Part shown: one piece after another, positions 17,745-28,713 of the stretch
Numbering within the stretch: the first letter of the stretch is position 1
Layout: every line of letters starts with the position of its first letter
Assembly: GCA_020693225.1 (NCBI GenBank)
Contig: JAIMJL010000016.1
Location: forward strand, 1 to 39,712
DNA from: Sandarakinorhabdus sp.
GTDB lineage: Bacteria > Pseudomonadota > Alphaproteobacteria > Sphingomonadales > Sphingomonadaceae
DNA length: 39,712 bases
Direction: 5' to 3'
The notes under the pieces: model-generated
Told to the model about the DNA's origin: nothing
The model's input: the letters and a program-made list of their open reading frames with translations, nothing else
Database searches by the model: none
Made by a program: the position numbers and the translations under genes

Positions 17745-18544
17745 TGGCCGCCCAGTCTGCCATCATCACCGTCATGGAGCGCGCTTGTCGCAAGGCGGGC
17801 CCGCGCCTGCGCCGGGACTTCAACGAAGTCTCGCAGCTGCAGGTGTCCAAGAAAGGCCCGGCCGATTTCGTGTCGCAGGCCGACAAGGCGTCCGAGGAAG
17901 CCCTTGTTGACGCCTTGAAATTCGCCCGTCCCGGCTGGGGCTTCCTGCTGGAAGAGGGCGGCGAAATCGCCGGCGAGCCGGGCTTCCCGCGCTTCATCAT
18001 CGATCCGCTGGATGGCACCTCCAACTTCCTGCACGGCATTCCGCATTTCGCCATTTCCATCGGCGTCGAGCATGAGGGCGCAATCCAGGCCGGCATCGTC
18101 TATCAGCCGCTTACCGACGAAAGCTTCTGGGCCGAACGCGGTCGCGGCGCCTGGTTGCAGGATCGCCGAATGCGGGTATCGGCTCGCCGCAACCTCGATG
18201 AAGCCTTGCTGGCAACCGGCATTCCCTATCGCGGCCATGGCGATCAGCAGCAGTTTGAATCCATCCTGCAGCAGATCATTCCCGAGGTAGCCGGCGTTCG
18301 CCGCTTCGGCGCCGCCTCGCTCGATATGGCATGGGTTGCCGCCGGTCGGTTTGACGGCTTCTGGGAACAGGGTCTCAGCTATTGGGATATCGCCGCCGGC
18401 ATCCTGTTGGTGCGCGAAGCCGGCGGCTTCGTGAGCGATTTCCGCGGCGGCGAACGCTTTGTGGAGCGGCGCGAACTCATCGCCGCCAACGATCAGCTGC
18501 ATTCGAAGCTGCACAAGACGATTTCCACCGCGATACGGAGCTGA
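17744..18544 (+). CDS. suhB: Inositol monophosphatase family protein
   Basis: This 266-residue Mg2+-dependent phosphatase shows LLEEGGE (metal Glu), IDPLDGTSNFLHGIPHFAISI (about 85-105) and WDIAAGILLVREAGG (about 214-228), the IMPase signatures. It hydrolyses inositol-1-phosphate; in E. coli SuhB also assists rRNA transcription. Coupling with efp by TAATG is the visible context. The downstream cysD raises the possibility of a CysQ-like PAP phosphatase, but the GTSNF motif followed by PHFAISI is of the SuhB type. Confidence 0.9.
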   Translation: MAAQSAIITVMERACRKAGPRLRRDFNEVSQLQVSKKGPADFVSQADKASEEALVDALKFARPGWGFLLEEGGEIAGEPGFPRFIIDPLDGTSNFLHGIPHFAISIGVEHEGAIQAGIVYQPLTDESFWAERGRGAWLQDRRMRVSARRNLDEALLATGIPYRGHGDQQQFESILQQIIPEVAGVRRFGAASLDMAWVAAGRFDGFWEQGLSYWDIAAGILLVREAGGFVSDFRGGERFVERRELIAANDQLHSKLHKTISTAIRS

Positions 18545-18648
18545 TACCCGCCGGCTGCAAGAAACGGTTGCCGGGGGGATAGCGGAAAGCCGTCGACGCG
18601 CTGCCACATCTGCGGCACATCAGAGGCAATCGCTGGCCTGGAGATGCT

Positions 18649-19548
18649 GTGACCCCCCTTTCTCATCTTGAGCGACTGGAAGCGGAAAGCATCCACATCC
18701 TGCGCGAAGTGGTGGCCGAAGCCGAGCGGCCGGTGATGCTCTATTCGATCGGCAAGGATTCGTCGGTGATGCTGCATCTGGCGCGCAAGGCCTTCTATCC
18801 GGCGCCGCCGCCCTTCCCGCTGCTGCATGTGGACACGACATGGAAGTTCAAGGCCATGTATGCGCTGCGCGATGCCGTGGCGCGCGACAGCGGCATGGAG
18901 CTGCTGGTGTATCGCAACCCCACGGCTGTAGCGCAGGGCATCAACCCCTTCGATCACGGCCCGCTGCATACCGACATGTGGAAAACCGAAGGGCTGAAGC
19001 AGGCGCTGGACCAATATGGCTTCGACGCCGCCTTTGGCGGGGCCCGGCGCGACGAGGAGAAAAGCCGGGCAAAGGAGCGCATCTTTTCCTTCCGCGCGCT
19101 GAACCACCGCTGGGACCCGAAAAAGCAGCGGCCGGAATTGTGGAACCTGTACAACGCCCGCAAGGCACCGGGCGAGAGCATCCGTGTTTTCCCGATCTCC
19201 AACTGGACCGAGCTGGATGTGTGGCACTATATCCAGCTTCAGAACATCCCCATCGTGCCGCTGTATTTCGCAGCGCCGCGCCCCACGGTAGAGCGCGACG
19301 GCCTGCTGCTGATGGTGGACGATGACCGCTTCCGGCTGCGTCCCGGCGAGCAGGTGGTGGAGCGCAGTGTCCGCTTCCGCACGCTTGGCTGCTACCCTTT
19401 GACCGGCGCCGTGGCGAGTACGGCAACCACCTTGCCACAGGTGATCCAGGAAATGCTGCTGACCACCACCTCGGAACGGCAGGGCCGCGCGATAGACCAT
19501 GATCAGTCCGCCAGCATGGAGAAGAAGAAGCAGGAGGGCTATTTCTGA
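18649..19548 (+). CDS. cysD: Sulfate adenylyltransferase small subunit
   Basis: This 299-residue PP-loop ATP pyrophosphatase forms APS from sulfate and ATP together with the CysN GTPase. [10 protein letters not shown] (33-42) is the pyrophosphate loop. Also visible are [20 protein letters not shown] and [15 protein letters not shown]. The start is GTG with GGAG six bases upstream. The stop overlaps cysNC as TGATG. The leader of about 100 bases upstream shows no regulator site I can name. Confidence 0.96.
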   Translation: MTPLSHLERLEAESIHILREVVAEAERPVMLYSIGKDSSVMLHLARKAFYPAPPPFPLLHVDTTWKFKAMYALRDAVARDSGMELLVYRNPTAVAQGINPFDHGPLHTDMWKTEGLKQALDQYGFDAAFGGARRDEEKSRAKERIFSFRALNHRWDPKKQRPELWNLYNARKAPGESIRVFPISNWTELDVWHYIQLQNIPIVPLYFAAPRPTVERDGLLLMVDDDRFRLRPGEQVVERSVRFRTLGCYPLTGAVASTATTLPQVIQEMLLTTTSERQGRAIDHDQSASMEKKKQEGYF

Positions 19549-21455
19549 TGCCCGGCTTTTCCTATCAGCCCGAGGCTCTGGTGGCCGAAGACATTGACGC
19601 CTGGCTGGAGCTGCATCGCACCAAATCGCTGCTGCGCTTCATCACCTGCGGCTCGGTGGACGACGGCAAATCCACGCTGATCGGCCGGCTCCTGTATGAA
19701 TCGCGCGCCATCTTTGTCGATCAACTGGATGCCCTGGAGGCCGATTCAAAACGTGTCGGCACGCAAGGCCAGGAAATCGATTTCGCGCTGCTGGTGGATG
19801 GGCTGGCCGCCGAGCGCGAACAGGGCATCACAATCGATGTCGCCTATCGCTATTTCTCCACCGAACGGCGCAAGTTCATCGTCGCCGATACCCCCGGCCA
19901 CGAACAATATACCCGCAACATGGCCACCGCCGCCTCCACCGCGGACCTCGCCATCATCCTTGTCGATGCCCGCAAGGGCGTGCTCACACAAACCCGCCGC
20001 CACAGCACTCTCGCCCATCTGCTCGGCGTTCGCCATCTCGTGCTGGCGGTCAACAAGATGGACCTCGTGGACTATGGCAAGGAGCGGTTCGATACGATCG
20101 TCGAGGCCTATCGCGCCTTTGCGAACGGCATCGGGATTGCCGACTTCACGGCCATGCCGATCTCGGGCTTCAAAGGCGATGGCATCACCAGCCCCAGCCC
20201 CAACATGCCGTGGTTTTCCGGCCCAGGCCTGCTGCAACATCTGGAAACGGTGGAGGTCACCCTCGCCGCCGATCAGGGCAAGCCGTTCCGCATGCCGGTG
20301 CAATGGGTCAACCGGCCAAGTCCGGATTTTCGCGGATTTTCCGGCCTGATCGCCAGCGGCACGGTGAAGCCCGGTGATCCGCTTCGCATCTTGCCTTCCG
20401 GCAAAACCAGCACGCTCGCCCGTATCGTCACCGCCGATGGCGATCTCCGCCAGGCGGTCGCCGGCCAGTCGGTCACGCTGACGCTGGCCGATGATGTGGA
20501 TTGCTCGCGCGGCGATGTGATCGCGGCGGCAGACAGCCCGCCGCAAGTTTCCGACCAATTCGAGGCCACCCTGTTGTGGATGGACGAGCAGGAGATGATT
20601 CCCGGCCGGGCCTATTGGCTGAAGATCGGCACCCAGAATGTGTCCGCCACGGTGCAGCCGCCGAAATATCAGGTAAATGTCAACACGCTGGAGCATCTGG
20701 CCGCCAAGACGCTGGACCTCAACGCGATCGGGGTCGTCACCCTCACAACCGACCGCCCCATCGTGTTCGAGCCCTATGCCGAAAGCCGGACGCTCGGCGG
20801 CTTCATCCTGATCGACAAGATGAGCCATGCCACGGTGGCGGCCGGCATGCTGCAATTTGCCTTGCGACGGGCGCAGAATGTGCATTGGCAGGCCCTCGAT
20901 ATCAGCCGCGAAGCCCATGCCGGACTGAAAAATCAGCGCCCCGCGGTTCTGTGGTTCACCGGGCTGTCGGGCTCCGGCAAATCCACCATCGCCAATCTGG
21001 TGGAGAAAAAGCTCTACCGGATGAACCGCCACACCTTCCTGCTCGATGGCGACAATGTGCGGCACGGGCTGAACAAGGACCTCGGCTTCACCGAGGCCGA
21101 TCGCATCGAGAATATCCGCCGCGTGGGCGAAGTGGCCCGGCTGATGGCCGATGCCGGTCTCATCGTCATCACCGCCTTCATCTCCCCCTTCCGCGCCGAG
21201 CGCGCCATGGTGCGCAACCTGTTGCCGCCGGGCGAGTTTCTGGAAGTGTTCATCGACACGCCGCTCGCCGTCGCCGAAGCGCGCGATGTGAAGGGGCTGT
21301 ATCGCAAGGCCCGCGCCGGAACGCTGAAAAACTTCACCGGGATCGACAGCCCCTATGAAGCGCCGGAAAACCCCGAGATTCGCATCGATACCACCGCGAT
21401 GAGCCCGCAAGCCGCTGCCGAGCAGATCGTGGAACGGCTGCTCGGCGACCGCTGA
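19548..21455 (+). CDS. cysNC: Bifunctional sulfate adenylyltransferase large subunit / APS kinase
   Basis: This 635-residue fusion has an N-terminal EF-Tu-like GTPase: [15 protein letters not shown] (about 35-49), [11 protein letters not shown] (about 114) and NKMDLVDYG (about 169). It drives CysD. A beta-barrel domain follows. The C-terminal APS kinase has P-loop [18 protein letters not shown] (about 471-488) and [18 protein letters not shown]. Together with cysD it takes sulfate to PAPS, used for cysteine synthesis or sulfation. The CysNC fusion is frequent in alphaproteobacteria. No sulfate transporter or reductase is nearby. Confidence 0.96.
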   Translation: MPGFSYQPEALVAEDIDAWLELHRTKSLLRFITCGSVDDGKSTLIGRLLYESRAIFVDQLDALEADSKRVGTQGQEIDFALLVDGLAAEREQGITIDVAYRYFSTERRKFIVADTPGHEQYTRNMATAASTADLAIILVDARKGVLTQTRRHSTLAHLLGVRHLVLAVNKMDLVDYGKERFDTIVEAYRAFANGIGIADFTAMPISGFKGDGITSPSPNMPWFSGPGLLQHLETVEVTLAADQGKPFRMPVQWVNRPSPDFRGFSGLIASGTVKPGDPLRILPSGKTSTLARIVTADGDLRQAVAGQSVTLTLADDVDCSRGDVIAAADSPPQVSDQFEATLLWMDEQEMIPGRAYWLKIGTQNVSATVQPPKYQVNVNTLEHLAAKTLDLNAIGVVTLTTDRPIVFEPYAESRTLGGFILIDKMSHATVAAGMLQFALRRAQNVHWQALDISREAHAGLKNQRPAVLWFTGLSGSGKSTIANLVEKKLYRMNRHTFLLDGDNVRHGLNKDLGFTEADRIENIRRVGEVARLMADAGLIVITAFISPFRAERAMVRNLLPPGEFLEVFIDTPLAVAEARDVKGLYRKARAGTLKNFTGIDSPYEAPENPEIRIDTTAMSPQAAAEQIVERLLGDR

Positions 21456-21513
21456 CCGCGGCTTTCCAGACCCGGAACCGACCGCGCAGATCCTGTCTGT
21501 GCAACGGCGAAAA

Positions 21514-21588
21514 TGGTGGGCGCGGCAAGGATTGAACTTGCGACCCCTGCGGTGTGAACACAGTGCTCTACCACTGAGCTACGCGCCC
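21514..21588 (-). tRNA. tRNA-Val (anticodon CAC)
   Basis: A 75-nt cloverleaf on the minus strand begins GGGCGCG and ends CGCGCCCACCA with encoded CCA. The D-arm is AGCTCAGTGGTAGAGC. Anticodon stem CTGTG/CGCAG encloses TTCACAC, giving CAC, which reads GTG. The T-arm is TTGCAAG-like around TTCAATC, with GCAAG/CTTGC pairing. It lies 63 bases downstream of the lon stop and converges with cysNC. Confidence 0.96.
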
Positions 21589-21651
21589 CGAACCCATCGG
21601 AGAAAGGGGCGGTTAGAGGAAGGTGGCCCTGCCTGTCAACGGCTGATCGCG

Positions 21652-24057
<2,406 letters not shown>

Positions 24058-24068
24058 TGTGTCGCGCA

Positions 24069-24097
24069 ATATGGGGGCGCAGCCGTCACCATGCAAT
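24069..24097 (-). promoter_or_regulatory. Possible heat-shock (sigma-32-like) promoter of lon
   Basis: On the minus strand CCCCATAT (24076-24069) matches the -10 CCCCATNT of sigma-32 promoters. TTGCAT (24097-24092) lies 15 bases upstream as a partial -35; the consensus CTTGAA is only half matched. The predicted start is near 24060, which would favour lon initiation at ATG 24039. Lon is a classic heat-shock gene, so the location is sensible, but the match is weak. Confidence 0.33.
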
Positions 24098-24111
24098 CGG
24101 GGCGCAAGGCC

Positions 24112-25218
24112 TTAACGCTGATTATCCCCCAGCTCCGGCGCCGGCCCCGGCGCATCATTTGCCGGGGTGCCGGAAAAGCGCGCCGGATGCCGCGCCACCC
24201 GCACCGGCCCCAGCGCCCCCTGGTCCACCGTCAGGATGCTGCCATTGTGCTGCACCTGCGGGTCCGCCAGCACCTCCTCGCGGCTGTTCACGGTGCAGCC
24301 CACCGCGCCCTGCGCCTTGAACCCCTGCATCAAGTCCGCGCGCGTCCGCCTGGCCACCTCCGCGCCCATCGCCGTCAGCAGATTGGCCAGATTGGCAAAG
24401 CGCCCCGCCATGCTGTCAAACCTCGGGTCGGCAAGGCTTTCGGGATGGCCAAGCGACGCCCGCATCGCCGCAAACTCACTGTCCTGGATGGCCGCCATGC
24501 TCACCTGGCCGTCCTGCGCCGGCCAAAGCCGCGTCAAGCTGCCATAGTCCGGAAACGGCGCCGCCGGCTCCAGAAAGGCATGGTTGTACATGCCTTCCGG
24601 CCAGTTGAAGGCCAGCGCCGCGTCCAGCATGGCAACATCGATCCGTTGCCCCACCCCGGTCCGCTCGCGCGCAAACAGCGCCGCCGTGATCGCCTGCGCC
24701 GCCGTCAGCGCCGTCACCTTGTCGCACACCAGCGATTGCACAAGGCTGGGCTTGCCTTGCGCATCGGCCTGGGTCGCCGCGATCCCGGACGCCGCCTGCA
24801 CAACCGGATCATAGGCACGGATATTCGCATACGGCCCGTCCGGGCCAAAGCCGGTGATGGCGCAATAAATCAGCCGCGGGTTCAGGCCGGCGCAGCGGTC
24901 ATAGGGAAAGCCGAGCTTCGCCAGCGCACCGGGGCGAAAATTCTCGATCAGCACATCCGCCCACTGCACCAGTGCTTCGAAATCGGCGTGGGTTGCCGGG
25001 TCCTTCAGATCCAGCACCGCGCCGCGCTTGCCGCGATTCACGCTGACGAAGATGGCCGACATATTTCCCTTGCGCACACCAACCGTGCGCACCGGGTCCC
25101 CGGAAGGCGCCTCCAGCTTCAGCACATCGGCGCCCTGATCGGCAAGCCACGCCCCGGCCATCGGGCCAGACACGATCTGGCTCATGTCCAGCACCTTGAT
25201 CCCAGCAAGCGGCCCCAT
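24112..25218 (-). CDS. CaiB/BaiF class III CoA-transferase
   Basis: This 368-residue family III CoA-transferase moves CoA between carboxylic acids through a mixed anhydride on an aspartate. The N-terminal GIKVLDMSQIVSGPMAG, VLKLEAPSGDPVR, VLIENFRPGALAKLGF and the likely catalytic Asp137 in RAYDPVVQAASG are visible. Note YDPVVQAASG where formyl-CoA transferase has a similar loop. GGGGAG sits upstream of ATG 25218. It is sandwiched between the SirB1/TPR gene (14-base gap) and lon (54-base gap). The substrate is unknown; racemase (Amacr) activity is also possible in this family. Confidence 0.9.
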   Translation of the reverse strand: MGPLAGIKVLDMSQIVSGPMAGAWLADQGADVLKLEAPSGDPVRTVGVRKGNMSAIFVSVNRGKRGAVLDLKDPATHADFEALVQWADVLIENFRPGALAKLGFPYDRCAGLNPRLIYCAITGFGPDGPYANIRAYDPVVQAASGIAATQADAQGKPSLVQSLVCDKVTALTAAQAITAALFARERTGVGQRIDVAMLDAALAFNWPEGMYNHAFLEPAAPFPDYGSLTRLWPAQDGQVSMAAIQDSEFAAMRASLGHPESLADPRFDSMAGRFANLANLLTAMGAEVARRTRADLMQGFKAQGAVGCTVNSREEVLADPQVQHNGSILTVDQGALGPVRVARHPARFSGTPANDAPGPAPELGDNQR

Positions 25219-25232
25219 GCGTTTAATCTCCC

Positions 25233-26087
25233 CTAGCGCGCGAGCGCCTCCACCGCCGCCCGGATGCGGCCGGCAACCACCGGATCATGCGTGGTTTCCT
25301 GCATCGCCGCCAGCGACCTGCGCGCCGCCTCGATATCGCCCGCCAGCCGCTCCAACCGCGCCCGTTCCCACCACAGGCTGGAATGATCCGGCGCAATCAA
25401 CGTCATCCGCCGATACAGCGTAAGCGCGCGCGGCGCATCACCCCCCCGCCGCGCCCGGCTGGCCTGGTTCATCAGCAGCCGCACCAGAATCGCGCGATTG
25501 CCCAAAGGCTCCACATGCGACGGATCGACCCGGGCCTGGCGCCCCAGCGCCCGCTCCACGATCGCGCGCACCCCGGCGGCATCCACCGGCCGGCCATCGG
25601 CAAAAGGGTCCAGCAGCACATGGCTGGTGCGGCTGCCGATGGCGACCAGAACATGCCCCGGAAGGCCCAGAATGTCGGCCTGCCACCCCATCCGGCGGGC
25701 CAGCGCCACATACAGCAGCGACAGGCTGATCGGAATCCCGCGCCGCCTGCGGATCACCGCCAGCAGATCGGCATTTTCCGGCGAATCATAGCTGTCTTCG
25801 TCGCCGCTGAAGCCTTCCGAATCGGCCAGCAAGGCCACCAGCGCGTCGGCCTGCGCTGCCGCGGTCTTGCCGCCCTGTTGCCGTGTCTCGGCCTTCAGCC
25901 GCACCAGCAGGCCATCGAGATAGAGGTGCGCCGGCCCCAGATCGGCGCTGCCTTCCTGGCGGTCAGCCGCCGCCAGCAGCAGCGCGGCGCTGTCCAGCGC
26001 AATGTCGTCGTCGTCGACAAGGCCGATGGCGGCAATTGGATCGATGGCGGCAGGCTCCTCTCGTGCAGACCTTCGCGGGCTGGTCAT
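25233..26087 (-). CDS. SirB1 family transglutaminase-like/TPR protein
   Basis: This 284-residue protein has an N-terminal SirB1/transglutaminase-like domain. RRRGIPISLSLLYVALARRMGW (about 112-133) and LPGHVLVAIGS correspond to the conserved GIPISLxxLYxxVAxRxG and PGHFLV. A C-terminal helical TPR-like part carries RALTLYRRMTLIAPDHSSLWWERARL. No catalytic cysteine is evident at the usual position, where serine (ISLSLL) stands. The function is unknown. ATG 26087 overlaps the yraN stop by ATGA, so the longer open frame upstream is not used. Confidence 0.85.
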   Translation of the reverse strand: MTSPRRSAREEPAAIDPIAAIGLVDDDDIALDSAALLLAAADRQEGSADLGPAHLYLDGLLVRLKAETRQQGGKTAAAQADALVALLADSEGFSGDEDSYDSPENADLLAVIRRRRGIPISLSLLYVALARRMGWQADILGLPGHVLVAIGSRTSHVLLDPFADGRPVDAAGVRAIVERALGRQARVDPSHVEPLGNRAILVRLLMNQASRARRGGDAPRALTLYRRMTLIAPDHSSLWWERARLERLAGDIEAARRSLAAMQETTHDPVVAGRIRAAVEALAR

Positions 26088-26437
26088 GCGATGCCCTGAA
26101 TATGGCGCGGGAAGCGGCCCGGCGCCAGTGCAATCAAATCCACCCTGGCCGCGCAGCTGGCTCCGCGCGCCATGCGCTCGGCCGCCAGCTGCGCCGCCGC
26201 CCGCTGCAACCGGGCCGCTGCCATGGGCGTCAGCGCCGCCAGCGCCTGTTCGAGCGTCGGCCGATATTTCACTTCCACCAGCGCCAGAACCGCGCCCCGC
26301 TGGGCCACGATATCCACCTCGATCATCGGCAGCTGGCGGCGACGGGCGATGATGCGCCAGCCCGAAAGCCGCAGATACCAGGCCGCCAGCCACTCGGCCC
26401 GCCGGCCACGCGCATCGGCCAGCCGGCGGCGGTTCAC
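26084..26437 (-). CDS. yraN: UPF0102/YraN nuclease-fold protein
   Basis: This 117-residue protein has the Holliday-junction-resolvase/restriction-endonuclease-like core. RAEWLAAWYLRLSGWRIIARR precedes EVDIVAQRGAVLALVEVKYR, giving an E-D-ExK-type metal pattern. Its biochemical role is unresolved. The start is GTG at 26437 in a GTGA overlap with rsmI, and the end overlaps the SirB1 gene by ATGA. Linkage of rsmI, yraN and lpoA is widespread in proteobacteria. Confidence 0.87.
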   Translation of the reverse strand: MNRRRLADARGRRAEWLAAWYLRLSGWRIIARRRQLPMIEVDIVAQRGAVLALVEVKYRPTLEQALAALTPMAAARLQRAAAQLAAERMARGASCAARVDLIALAPGRFPRHIQGIA

Positions 26438-27321
26438 CCCGCAGCCTTCAGCGCCAGCGCGCGGCTGTAGGCTTCGCCACGCGAAATGCCGAACGCTGAT
26501 GCAACGCTTGCGGCGGCCTTGCCAACCGGCATGGTGGCCAAAGCCGCCAGCAACGCTGCATCCACTGTTGCGTCCGATTCGGCCGCCTGCTCGGGCGGCG
26601 GGCCGATCAGCAGCACGATCTCGCCCTTCGGCTCGCTGCCGGCAAAGCGGTCCGCCAGTTCGGCCACCGGCGCGGTCACCACCGCCTCGTGCAGCTTGGT
26701 CAGCTCGCGCGCCACGCAGCCGGTGCGACCGGGCAACAGCTCCGCCAGCGCCGCCAGACAAGCGGCCAGCCTTGGTCCGGTCTCGTAGAAGATCAAGGTC
26801 GCCGGCACCTGCGCCAGTGCCGCGATTGCCTGCCTGCGGGCATGGTCCTTCGGCGGCAGGAAACCGGCAAACAGGAAGCGATCCGAAGGCAGGCCGCTGA
26901 TGCTCAGCGCCGCAATCGCCGCGCTCGGACCGGGTGCCGTGGTCACCGCCACCCCGCGCTGCCGCGCCGCGCGCACCAGCTCGAATCCGGGATCGGAGAT
27001 CAACGGCGTGCCGGCGTCCGAAACCAGCGCAACGGCTTCCCGGCTCATCCGATCCAGCAGCGCCTCGGTGGCCGCCGCCGGGCTGTGCTGGTGATAGCTT
27101 TGCATCGGTCGCCGGCTGCCGGCCGCCCGCAGCAGCTTGGCCGTCACCCGCGTGTCCTCGCAGGCCACAAGATCAACGCGACGAAGCGTGTCGGCCGCGC
27201 GAGCGGTCAAGTCACCGAGGTTGCCGATCGGCCCCGCAACAATGTAAAGCCCCGGCGACAAGCCAAGCTCCTGCGGCGGACCATCCGGCCCGGCAGGCGC
27301 ATCGACTGGGTGAGCAGACAT
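26434..27321 (-). CDS. rsmI: 16S rRNA (cytidine1402-2'-O)-methyltransferase
   Basis: This 295-residue tetrapyrrole-methylase-fold enzyme modifies C1402 in the 16S decoding centre. GLYIVAGPIGNLGDLTARA (24-42), LVACEDTRVTAKLL (51-64), SDAGTPLISDPG (101-112) and TAPGPSAAIAALSISG are the RsmI signatures. The start ATG at 27321 lies within three bases of the divergent lipoprotein start region. The end overlaps yraN as GTGA. Confidence 0.95.
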   Translation of the reverse strand: MSAHPVDAPAGPDGPPQELGLSPGLYIVAGPIGNLGDLTARAADTLRRVDLVACEDTRVTAKLLRAAGSRRPMQSYHQHSPAAATEALLDRMSREAVALVSDAGTPLISDPGFELVRAARQRGVAVTTAPGPSAAIAALSISGLPSDRFLFAGFLPPKDHARRQAIAALAQVPATLIFYETGPRLAACLAALAELLPGRTGCVARELTKLHEAVVTAPVAELADRFAGSEPKGEIVLLIGPPPEQAAESDATVDAALLAALATMPVGKAAASVASAFGISRGEAYSRALALKAAG

Positions 27322-27331
27322 GGAAGCAACT

Positions 27332-28594
27332 ATGGCGGAACTTCAGGCGCGCGCGCAAGCGTGGAGCAGGCGCAGCACCGGCCTGCTGCTGGCGGGCGGA
27401 TTGCTGGCGCTTGCCGCGTGCGCCCCGAAGCAGGCCGCCCCGGTGATAGTTGCACCACCGCCACCGGTGGAAGCGCCCAAGCCCGCCCCGCCCAAGCCGG
27501 GCGAAGTGCACAAGATCGCCATCCTCGTGCCGCTTACGGGGCCGAACTCCCCGGTGGGTATCAGCCTGGCCAATGCCGCCTCGCTGGCCCTGGCCGACAG
27601 CAAGCGGACCGGAATCCGGCTCACCAGCTATGATACCGCAGCCCTCGGCGCCGGCGGTGCCGCCAGTCGCGCAATGGCCGATGGGGCCGAGCTCATCCTC
27701 GGGCCGCTGCTGGCCGGCGATGTGGCGGCGGCACGCGCCGTCGCCGCACCGCGCGGGGTCACGATGCTCAGCTTTTCCAACGACACCGCCGTTGCCGGCA
27801 ACGGCGTCTACCTGCTCGGCTTCCAGCCGTCGCAGTCGGTGGCACGGGTGGTGGACTATGCCAGCGGCCGTGGCATGACGCGTTTTGCCGGGTTGATCCC
27901 CAACGGGATTTACGGCCAACGCGCCGCCGTGGCCTTCACCCGCGCGGTCGCTGCCAAGGGCGGCCAGATCGTTGCCCTCACCAATTTCACCCGCGATCGG
28001 GCCGCCCTTCCCGCCGCCGCGCGCACTGTCACCGATTATGACGCCCGGCTGAAAAAGGCTGGCGGTGCCGCCCGCCAGCCAGACGGCACGGTGGCACCCA
28101 TTGCGCAAACCCTGCCCCCGGTCGCTTTCGAGGCCCTGCTGGTGGCCGATTCCGGAACCATCGCCGGCGCGTTTGCGCCGCAGCTTGCGCGCTACGGCGC
28201 ACCCACAGGCAGCTTCCTGATGATGGGCACCGAATTGTGGAACACCGAACCCGGCCTGAAGGATGCGCCCGCCTTGCGCGGCGCGGTTTTTGCTGCCGTC
28301 CCCGATCAGCGGTTCCAGGCGATGGCCCGCCGCTACCGCGCCCGCTATGGCAGCGCCCCCTCCCGACTGGCGAGCCTCGCCTATGATGCGATGCTGCTGG
28401 CGGCCAGCGGCGCCGATGCCGGCTGGGCCTATGGCAACCCGTTCCCGGCAAAGCTGCTGCAGGATCCGCAGGGCTTCGTGGGCATCGATGGCATCTTCCG
28501 CTTCAAGGATCACATTGCAGAGCGCGGCCTGGAAGTGCAGCAGGTCGGCCCGCAGGGCTTCACTACCGTGTCGCCCGCCCCTTCCGGCTTCTGA
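27332..28594 (+). CDS. LpoA-like lipoprotein, penicillin-binding protein activator
   Basis: This protein of about 420 residues has a lipobox LAAC (Cys30) after a basic and hydrophobic N-terminus, then a Pro/Ala linker (PPPPVEAPKPAPPKP). A periplasmic-binding fold follows, starting IAILVPLTGPNSPVGISLANAA. This matches the C-terminal domain of LpoA, an outer-membrane activator of PBP1A; the N-terminal TPR domain of enterobacterial LpoA is absent, as in many alphaproteobacteria. ATG 27332 has GGAAG 5 bases upstream. ATG 27320 is in frame but would overlap the rsmI start codon. It ends just before repeat copy B. Confidence 0.87.
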   Translation: MAELQARAQAWSRRSTGLLLAGGLLALAACAPKQAAPVIVAPPPPVEAPKPAPPKPGEVHKIAILVPLTGPNSPVGISLANAASLALADSKRTGIRLTSYDTAALGAGGAASRAMADGAELILGPLLAGDVAAARAVAAPRGVTMLSFSNDTAVAGNGVYLLGFQPSQSVARVVDYASGRGMTRFAGLIPNGIYGQRAAVAFTRAVAAKGGQIVALTNFTRDRAALPAAARTVTDYDARLKKAGGAARQPDGTVAPIAQTLPPVAFEALLVADSGTIAGAFAPQLARYGAPTGSFLMMGTELWNTEPGLKDAPALRGAVFAAVPDQRFQAMARRYRARYGSAPSRLASLAYDAMLLAASGADAGWAYGNPFPAKLLQDPQGFVGIDGIFRFKDHIAERGLEVQQVGPQGFTTVSPAPSGF

Positions 28595-28608
28595 TCCCGG
28601 CGCTGCGC

Positions 28609-28713
28609 TAGAGCGAGTCTCGTTCTGATTGCATCAGAACGGCCGCTCTATCCTTTTGATTTTCCGCATGGGTTTTCGATGCTCGTGATTCCACGAGATC
28701 GAAACATGCTCTA
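28609..28713. repeat. Composite palindromic repeat, copy B (complete)
   Basis: This 105-bp element runs from TAGAGC to GCTCTA, inverted relative to copy A. Unit 2 (28609-28650) holds GTTCTGAT-tgc-ATCAGAAC. Unit 1 (about 28657-28713) holds CTCGTG-gatt-related arms CTCGTG/CACGAG where copies A and C have CTGGTG or CTGGCG with CACCAG. It sits between convergent lpoA and the transporter gene. Its last three bases (28711-28713) are the transporter stop codon. The hairpins could act as a bidirectional terminator or mRNA-end stabiliser. Confidence 0.92.

Noticed and set aside
17744-18544. CysQ (PAP phosphatase) instead of SuhB, because cysD follows
   Set aside because: Motifs and coupling to efp are of the SuhB/inositol monophosphatase type; the gap to cysD is about 100 bases.
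6290-21588. Genomic island inserted at tRNA-Gly or tRNA-Val
   Set aside because: No integrase, direct repeat of a tRNA end or foreign gene set lies next to either tRNA; the genes between are conserved housekeeping functions.
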